Positions 59,501 to 64,000 of a stretch of DNA of 64,000 bases are shown one piece after another. The DNA is taken from NCBI GenBank assembly GCA_916610825.1, contig OU744446.1:13884538-13948537 (forward strand), read 5' to 3'. Origin of the DNA: Haliclystus octoradiatus. Taxonomy: Eukaryota > Cnidaria > Staurozoa > Stauromedusae > Haliclystidae. A program made the translations under genes and the position numbers. How positions within the stretch are numbered: position 1 is the stretch's first letter; each line of letters starts with the position of its first letter. Below the pieces are notes generated by a model. It searched no databases. It was not told the DNA's origin and was given only the letters and a program-made list of their open reading frames with translations.

Positions 59501-60009
59501 TTCTGCGCAACTTCCAAAGATCTAGCCTGTAAAATTGTAGTGTCTAGATCAAGATTCTTATTTTCTAACAGCCTTTGCCGCATCGGACTTGATTGTAAAC
59601 CACTAATAAAAGCATCTCTGATAATAATATTCTTGTGTTCAATAGCTGTGAGTGGCTTGAATGTACAATCCTTACTCAATAGACTTAGAGCTTGTAAAAA
59701 TGTATCAACAGATTCAGATGGCTGCTGTCGACGTGATGAAAGTAAATACCTTGCATAGACTTCATTGGGGACCTTAGCATACATTGATTCAAGTGTAGTA
59801 ATAGCAAGTTCATAGGTATCACAGTCAGAAATATATTCATAAACAGTAGGTGATATATAGTTAATTAAAGTGTGTAGTTTATCTGGTTTGAGTTTGTCCA
59901 GCATTGCCAAGAAATTTGTGAAGGTCATATGCCAATGTTTCCATTCCTTTTTGGCAGTAGATGAATTAGGATCTGTATTGAACTTTTCTGGTTTAAGAAA
60001 TCTATCCAT
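56530..60009 (-). CDS. Gag-Pol polyprotein of the LTR retrotransposon
   Basis: A single uninterrupted 1159-aa ORF. Gag: N-terminal capsid-like region and two CCHC knuckles (CFFCGQQRHPRSHC from Cys216; CNKCSRKGHYAKVC from ~235). Protease: LIDTGSNDSY (Asp293). Reverse transcriptase: FSTLDLKSAYHQIPI and FAYLDDITICG (Asp565-Asp566). RNase H: FTVETDASDFALG (Asp707). Integrase: HHCC zinc site (LHDMLCHPG ... CTVCNEC), then Asp903 (LNLDFKGPLP), Asp961 (HSDRGSSF) and Glu997 (GQCEKYNG), with the classic 35-residue Asp-Glu spacing. Every catalytic residue I looked for is present. Gag and Pol are fused without a frameshift. The last ~20 residues are low-complexity and may be poorly constrained. The ATG is 37 nt after the 5' LTR. 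Confidence 0.95.
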   Translation of the reverse strand: MDRFLKPEKFNTDPNSSTAKKEWKHWHMTFTNFLAMLDKLKPDKLHTLINYISPTVYEYISDCDTYELAITTLESMYAKVPNEVYARYLLSSRRQQPSESVDTFLQALSLLSKDCTFKPLTAIEHKNIIIRDAFISGLQSSPMRQRLLENKNLDLDTTILQARSLEVAQKSSDGFAIPQQTNTVAAATELSHAQIDSHNSEENHIAAIKSDKTGKCFFCGQQRHPRSHCPAKDVNCNKCSRKGHYAKVCRSSNNTYNKTQSSAMHSTYLAATKPCQCVADVKVNGTAVKALIDTGSNDSYICPNLVKQMGLSTMPKPSVVYMASSALHAKVEKSTKIDINMDDKVYKKVEVSILQGLCSDLILGRDFLQLHKQVTFEFGGEKPTLNVCALASLSINPPKLFANLDSTCQPIATKSRKFSAPDKSFIDTEVQLLLKEGIIEPSTSPWRAQVLVTTNERHKKRLVVDYSRTINRFTNLDAYPLPRIEEVVNNVSKYKFFSTLDLKSAYHQIPINQEDKIYTAFEAAGELYQFCRIPFGVTNGVACFQRIINQIIKDNDLKDTFAYLDDITICGKTKEEHDSNLDRFLVIAKKLNLTINHAKSTYATETINLLGYLISHGELKPDPDRLTPLKSLRLPSSTDELKRAVGLFSYYSQWIKNFSDLIRPLTQSHSFPLSDCAKESFETLKSKIEEAVLQPIDETAPFTVETDASDFALGATLNQNGKPVAFFSRTLTDGEQKHSSIEKEAYAIVESLRKWRHYLCARNFTLITDQQSVSFMLNPKLAGKIKNDKIQRWRIELSSYKFSIIYRPGTENAPADALSRIRTTLGATQAHQSLYDLHDMLCHPGITRMLHFVRSRNLPYSVADVKNVTSSCTVCNECKPQYMKPPDAHLIKATQPFERLNLDFKGPLPSSSTNKYILTVIDEFSRFPFAIPCHDVSTTTVTKCLRQVFAMFGMPMYVHSDRGSSFMSNDLKVFLRSHGISASRTTPYNPQGNGQCEKYNGIIWKAVSLALKSRSLSTSQWEVVLPDALHSIRSLLCTSTNVTPHERMFNHNRRSTTGNAMPTWLTSPGPVLMRNQNMQSKYDTPVQTVTLIESNPNYAHVRLPNGKEATVSVRHLAPYGVESEQPHREAPLDENVPLVQLEIQILILFKIYQTLINQL

Positions 60010-60027
60010 GACTAACTGTCTGAAAAA

Positions 60028-60046
60028 TATCTTTTGTTAAATAAAT
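60028..60046 (-). promoter_or_regulatory. Primer-binding region, apparently self-complementary to the LTR
   Basis: One base inside the 5' LTR edge, the sense strand reads TTTATTTAACAAAA (60045-60032). It is the exact complement of TTTTGTTAAATAAA in the LTR itself (sense 60097-60084), with four more pairs (GATA/TATC) beyond a 1-nt bulge. The usual TGG start of a tRNA-primed site is absent. This fits the self-priming known from Tf1, where the 5' end of the transcript primes reverse transcription. Confidence 0.6.
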
Positions 60047-60202
60047 TGAAATGAATAGCCAGTAACTAAACTCTGAATAAGGCTTTATTTAACAAAAAGA
60101 TAGCTCCATCTTACAACATGTGGATAAGGAATGAGTGTTTATGAAGTAGCCTCATTTACAAACATAAAGAACATAATTAGCATAATTAACAAATTCACAA
60201 CA
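60047..60202 (-). repeat. 5' LTR
   Basis: The 156-bp copy matching 56271-56426. In the sense direction it starts TGTTGTGAATTTG and ends CATTTCA. Confidence 0.95.
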
Positions 60203-60955
60203 GGTGGTTTGTAATTAATTCTCTTTGCTGGTAACACCTATGCAGCTGACAAACGAATGTTGAAAACGCTATCCCCAGCGTGAGCATCGCACCAAATGGC
60301 GCTTGAGCCGCAAATTTGTCACCTGTTTTTAGTAAATTTATGCCAATTTTGAGATAAAATATCGATATAATTTCATGTCTGCTATAGCTATTGATCCCGT
60401 GACTTTAATATGAAAAATTAACATGAAAATACAGCTAGAAATCGATGTCTTACCTTCTGATTAAACACTACGAATTTTAAAAGACTGAAAACCTACTGAA
60501 TTCGAGGCTACTGAAACGGGCCAAATTGAGTACCTACTGGAAACCAGAGCCATCTATTTACAAATATATAGATGGCTCTGCTGGAAACAGACTGAAAACC
60601 TACAGGAAATGGTACTGGGAATGTAAGGAATTTATACTGAAAACCTACTAAATCTAATGATAAGACTTAAATGCTACTGAAAAGATACTGAAAGGGAGGG
60701 GTATTTGTTACTGAAAATCAGCTTGAATTTCTTGTCAATAATCGGTTGTTCTTCGTAATTTTATAGATTGATTTTGATTTTTTGTCACCCTTTCATGCAA
60801 TTTGATTAGAAATCAATTACGTTCTAAGGTATAAATCTAAGATTTTGATAAGAAAGACTTTTCAGCAAAGACATAGCAAGTTTATCATAATGTATTTATT
60901 GAATGCATTAAAATTTACATGTCTGTTCTTTTTTTAAAAAATATTTTGCGCTTTT
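60203..60955. other. Intergenic with degenerate TACTGAAAACCTAC motif and small palindrome
   Basis: Between ~60480 and 60700 the phrase ACTGAAAACCTAC recurs irregularly. A hairpin CAGAGCCATCTAT...ATAGATGGCTCTG lies at 60545-60580. No gene is seen, although AATAAA on the minus strand near 60895 could serve the exons upstream of it. Confidence 0.45.
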
Positions 60956-61095
60956 GTTTAATTATTTTAATCTTCTTTTTCCACCAGAGGAATTGTTCGT
61001 TGATCTAAAGTAAAGCAAAGAATAAAAAACAAAATTAGAATTTATATTAATTTACTGAGAATAGTAATAAAAAATATATTTTATTTACATCAAGG

Positions 61096-61370
61096 TTCTC
61101 AAATGTAAGAGCTCCGTTACATGTTGCTGGAGGCAGTGGATGGTCTGTGTCATCAAGATCTTTTGTCACTTTTGATTTTAATGCTAGTTTAGAAAATAAA
61201 TCTATTAAAGGAAAAAATGCATAGAATAGTTTAACAAGCATAGTTAAATATCCAAAATATTTCTGTTAGACTTCCAAATGTTACCGTTGTGATTGGAGCG
61301 ATACACTGCTCTGCCCAGCTCCCGTACACCATCTGTGATCAATAACTCAATGCCAATCATCGTACTGAAA
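61096..61370 (-). CDS. Possible internal/last exons of an unidentified spliced gene
   Basis: On the minus strand, an exon of ~84 nt after TTTTTCAG (from ~61370) encodes TMIGIELLITDGVRELGRAV then YRSNHN, ending ...CACAACG|GTAAC. A second exon after TTTAATAG (~61203-61096) encodes DLFSKLALKSKVTKDLDDTD and HPLPPATCNGALTFENLD, ending at GTAAAT. The two join in matching phase 1, which supports splicing. I do not recognise the protein. The last exon may follow TTTACTTTAG near 61006. Upstream exons would lie beyond the retroelement and hAT insertions, outside the window. The alternative is a chance open frame. Confidence 0.35.
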
Positions 61371-61444
61371 AATAAAATAATTATAGATTTAATATTAACT
61401 TTCCCAAGCGTTTTAAAGATTATTAATAAAAAATGCAGATTTTA

Positions 61445-61885
61445 ACAGTTTTGAATGCCACGTAGTGAGCCTTTTGGCACTTCATACTTTATTATGCATT
61501 TTTTTGTGATTTGTAATTCTCTTAGATCTACATCGTGGGTTATCTGATCTTGCTCTTTTATTCTCGATGATAATTGCTCTGTAGCTCTAAGAGAATTATC
61601 ATTTATCTGAAATGTCAGAAAACATGCGTATGGCCAGGCCATCATTTTTCACAGGTAGTGATAACAAGATTCTTTCATTCTCACAGCATTTATGTCCTCC
61701 TGATATGGCTGGGATAAACTCTTCAGTCACAATCCTATTGAGTTTTTGTAAATGGTTTCCAAAATCTTGGATTGTTCTGCAAAAGTATGTTAATTTGTGT
61801 TTAAAGCCACTAACAAAGGCAATGTATGCCGCATGAGGCTGAGATTTTGCTATTTGTGACAGTTTCCTTAATTATTCGCATCAGT
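61445..61885 (-). pseudogene. Retroelement ORF remnant (post-RT region)
   Basis: The minus strand encodes LSQIAKSQPHAAYIAFVSGF followed by KHKLTYFCRTI, LNRIVTEEFIPAIS, LLSLPVKNDGLAI and, after a frameshift, SLRATEQLSSRIKEQ. The pattern 'pqaAyaaf..g...kw.y..rTi ... lPar.GGlgi' is common downstream of reverse transcriptase domains in invertebrate retroelements. Frameshift and stop codons show it is dead. The 5' side ends at the border of the hAT element. Confidence 0.6.
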
Positions 61886-61896
61886 CATCTACTAAT

Positions 61897-64000
61897 CAGT
61901 GGTGTTTTCTGGATTTTATTAGTGGGGGAACGGTGATTGATTTCAAATTTCTTGTAAGGGGCCGAAGGCCCCTTCCCTCTAGGGGGGTCCGGGGGTATGC
62001 CCCCCCGGAAAAATTTTCGATTTTAGGCTGTCTTAGAGGCTCTGTAGTGCATTCTATCAATTAAGAAAGTGATAACAGGGACAGTAATGTTACCACAAAT
62101 AGATCATCGAATAGACATAAATAGGTAAAACAGAATATATAATAATATTTAGTGTTATGATGTTGGTGTAAGTGTGTAAGTGTAAATGGATACAAAAATT
62201 ATAGATAGATTATCAAAAGCTCTAATTACTGTCTTTAATACATAACGTGTTATAGTAAGTTCCACACAATTTGTTGAGGTGCATCTCCGTCATTTTGTTC
62301 GTCTAACTTTGCTTTTTTTACTCTAGGATCATCCGCTGATCGATGATTAGATCGCAGCCATTTTGCAGCATACTCATTTGGCTGCCATAAAGATAGAGGG
62401 GGGCCGTGTAATTTGATAAACATAAGATTAGATATTCTATTTATTAATAATCTATTTCTAATGTCCGTACAAATTATGTTCATCTGGCTAAAACCCCTTT
62501 CGCATTCTGCAGATGATACTGCTATAACTTCACAAGCATTTATTAATTTTTGAAGATTTGGTGGTGCATTTCTTCCCTGGCAATCAACAAAATGATGGAA
62601 TTCTGGAACAACCAAACTACTATTGAGGGAAAATCGATCACACAGTGATCTTATTTCTCTAGTTCCAAAGTCTTCGACATCAGTAGGCCAGTAGACCGGA
62701 TATAGTACAGAAAACTCCTTCAGTAAATGTTCATACAAATCATGTGTTCTAGTTTTACCAGATGCACATGTTGCAAAAAGGCGATCGTTTAAGCTGGTAA
62801 CTAGAGCGTCAATAAAAGAATCAGCATTAATCCCGACATGGCGGGGATTCGATATCAGCGGAACTGTATTCAGGAAACCTTTCTCAATGTAATCGTATGC
62901 CATTAATGATTTTGTGCCGGTTTTAGTTTTTAGAGCCTTTATACTTCGAATTGTCCGCTTTATGCATCTATCTGCTTTGACAATGTTCATGTCACGATGT
63001 TGCATGCCTTCTGAAAGTTCTTTCAACTCATATAAAACGTCCCCCATCAGGGCCAAATCAGTCAAAAACTCTGGCGACTGAATTCTTGTACATAAGCCAG
63101 AGAATTCTGCAGCATTACTCCCCGAGGATGATCTAAGTTTAAAATGTTTGTATAGTGCTTCATAATTCTGCCATACTGCAAATACTGTACGGTAGCTACT
63201 TGCCACCCATCTCGTACTAAGAAGCCTTCCTATTTTCAAAATTTCTGCTTCCAAGTCACCAGCAGCTTCTTGAAGTTCTCTCTTGTTTTTGGGAGACTGA
63301 CTATATAATGAATACAACTTATTGATAAAAATCTTAAAGTGGTTAATTCCATTAATATTTTTTATAGCCTCATTGACAGCAAGTTCTAGTCTGTGGTTTA
63401 CACAATGCCACGTGATAATAGTAGGAAAATCCTTCTCTAATAAAGTTCGAATTCCAGATTTTTTACCAGTGAGCACACTGGCACCATCTGAAGTAAATCC
63501 GCGTAAATGATTTTTCAAATAGTCAATATCAAACCCATATTTTTTTAAACAAAGAAGCAGGGCTTTATAAATGTCACAGGCTGCTTCACCATTATCAAGT
63601 TCAACAAGTTCAAGGAATAAAAATTGGGGTTCATTTCCATTGACCAGCTGTGCTTTGATGTAGATAATCAATGTAGATTTATCTGATGTTGTAGTAGATT
63701 CATCTATTAGCACCGATATCATTCCATCTGCTGTCCTAATTGCCTTGCAGACCCTTGCTCGCATCTCTTCGGCTATATGGTCAATTATAGAGGTGGCAGA
63801 ATGTCTCGAGTGCAGGCAAATACCCATGTCCAATCCATTCTGTTCTTGTAACTTAATTATATCACTCATGTCGTTTAATGGCCTGTCATGCTTTGCTATG
63901 TAATAACTACTGCGAAATACTCTAAGGGTTGATTCAATATCTTTTTTGCTCATTTTGTTTATATGACCAGGCATTATATCCAAGCCAGATTTCATGATAA
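61897..64000 (-). mobile_element. hAT-type DNA transposon, partial (runs past the window edge)
   Basis: The terminus CAGTGGTGTTTTCTGGAT at 61897, then a G-rich stretch with GGGGCCGAAGGCCCC and GGGGGTCCGGGGG, is a layout typical of hAT ends. The 8 bp before it (CTACTAAT, 61889-61896) is the candidate target duplication, to be matched beyond the window. The transposase gene lies inside in minus orientation, so this is its 3' end. Confidence 0.75.
62250..63995 (-). CDS. hAT-family transposase (5' part may be outside the window)
   Basis: A 581-aa open frame to the window edge; the frame is still open at 64000, so the true start may lie further on. The core has VLIDESTTTSDKSTLIIYI (first catalytic Asp region), LRGFTSDGASVLTGK (second Asp region) and WHCVNHRLELAVNEA. 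The C-terminal dimerisation domain SSAECERGFSQMNIICTDIR is followed by NRLLINRISNLMFIKL, the hATC signature. An N-terminal BED or TTF-type zinc finger is not seen and may be off the edge. The protein should cut and paste its own element. Related host genes domesticated from hAT exist, but the adjacent CAGTGG terminus favours an active-type transposon. No internal stop is seen. Confidence 0.88.
   Translation of the reverse strand: MKSGLDIMPGHINKMSKKDIESTLRVFRSSYYIAKHDRPLNDMSDIIKLQEQNGLDMGICLHSRHSATSIIDHIAEEMRARVCKAIRTADGMISVLIDESTTTSDKSTLIIYIKAQLVNGNEPQFLFLELVELDNGEAACDIYKALLLCLKKYGFDIDYLKNHLRGFTSDGASVLTGKKSGIRTLLEKDFPTIITWHCVNHRLELAVNEAIKNINGINHFKIFINKLYSLYSQSPKNKRELQEAAGDLEAEILKIGRLLSTRWVASSYRTVFAVWQNYEALYKHFKLRSSSGSNAAEFSGLCTRIQSPEFLTDLALMGDVLYELKELSEGMQHRDMNIVKADRCIKRTIRSIKALKTKTGTKSLMAYDYIEKGFLNTVPLISNPRHVGINADSFIDALVTSLNDRLFATCASGKTRTHDLYEHLLKEFSVLYPVYWPTDVEDFGTREIRSLCDRFSLNSSLVVPEFHHFVDCQGRNAPPNLQKLINACEVIAVSSAECERGFSQMNIICTDIRNRLLINRISNLMFIKLHGPPLSLWQPNEYAAKWLRSNHRSADDPRVKKAKLDEQNDGDAPQQIVWNLL

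Larger units (their letters stand above)
56271..60202 (-). mobile_element. Complete Ty3/gypsy-type LTR retrotransposon
   Basis: The 3932-bp element has two 156-bp LTRs with no difference that I can see, ending TG...CA, and is flanked by a 5-bp target duplication GGTGG (56266-56270 and 60203-60207). It is transcribed on the minus strand: 5' LTR at 60047-60202, one gag-pol ORF, a polypurine tract, and the 3' LTR at 56271-56426. Matching LTRs and an open ORF indicate a very recent insertion that may still be mobile. Integrase after RNase H gives Ty3/gypsy order. No envelope ORF is present. Confidence 0.95.

Noticed and set aside
1..64000. CRISPR arrays, operons, bacterial promoters
   Set aside because: The window is clearly eukaryotic (spliced genes, LINEs, hAT and gypsy elements), and no spaced direct repeats of CRISPR type are seen.

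Overview
This is animal nuclear DNA. It is AT-rich, with GT-AG introns, long intergenic spaces and many transposable elements. The host genes are a MOS kinase, a CYRI/FAM49 gene, a class C GPCR and a membrane glycosyltransferase-like gene. The gene set and the divergence of the proteins point to a marine invertebrate, but I cannot name the phylum. No bacterial or organellar features are present.

Layout. 1-7.3 kb: no convincing host gene; a LINE 3' fragment, small inverted-repeat elements and an array of palindromic GAAAAACGTTTTTC-like units. 7.37-8.17 kb: a broken alpha-kinase domain. 8.595-10.880 kb: a 2.3 kb fold-back element with ~1 kb inverted arms and TTAA target duplications. 11-16.7 kb: intergenic, with a perfect 73-nt palindrome. 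16.97-17.93 kb (-): intronless MOS, with a CPE-like site and poly(A) signal downstream. 21.049-24.281 kb: a complete TTAA-flanked DNA transposon with an intact transposase. 24.8-38.0 kb (-): CYRI, reconstructed from ten coding exons (325 aa); its introns hold a hAT MITE, a tRNA-like SINE head and a tandemly duplicated LINE 3' end. 38.2-42.9 kb: the region upstream of CYRI, enclosed by two matching 166-bp inverted repeats and holding two more hAT-type MITEs. 47.5-51.0 kb (+): a two-exon mGluR-like receptor. 51.7-54.3 kb: two LINE remnants. 54.8-55.9 kb (-): a type II membrane protein with a DDD motif. 56.271-60.202 kb (-): a complete Ty3/gypsy-type LTR retrotransposon with matching 156-bp LTRs, one 1159-aa gag-pol ORF and a 5-bp target duplication. 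61-64 kb (-): possible last exons of an unidentified gene, a retroelement remnant, and a hAT transposon running off the window edge.

The host genes are unrelated in pathway: oocyte MAPKKK, Rac-WAVE regulation, GPCR signalling and a Golgi-type enzyme. Mobile DNA dominates the window, and several insertions look recent because their ends, target duplications and ORFs are intact. The most notable points are an apparent self-priming site in the LTR element, the large TTAA fold-back element, the MOS 3'UTR signal layout, and an mGluR-like receptor lacking the usual glutamate-binding residues.
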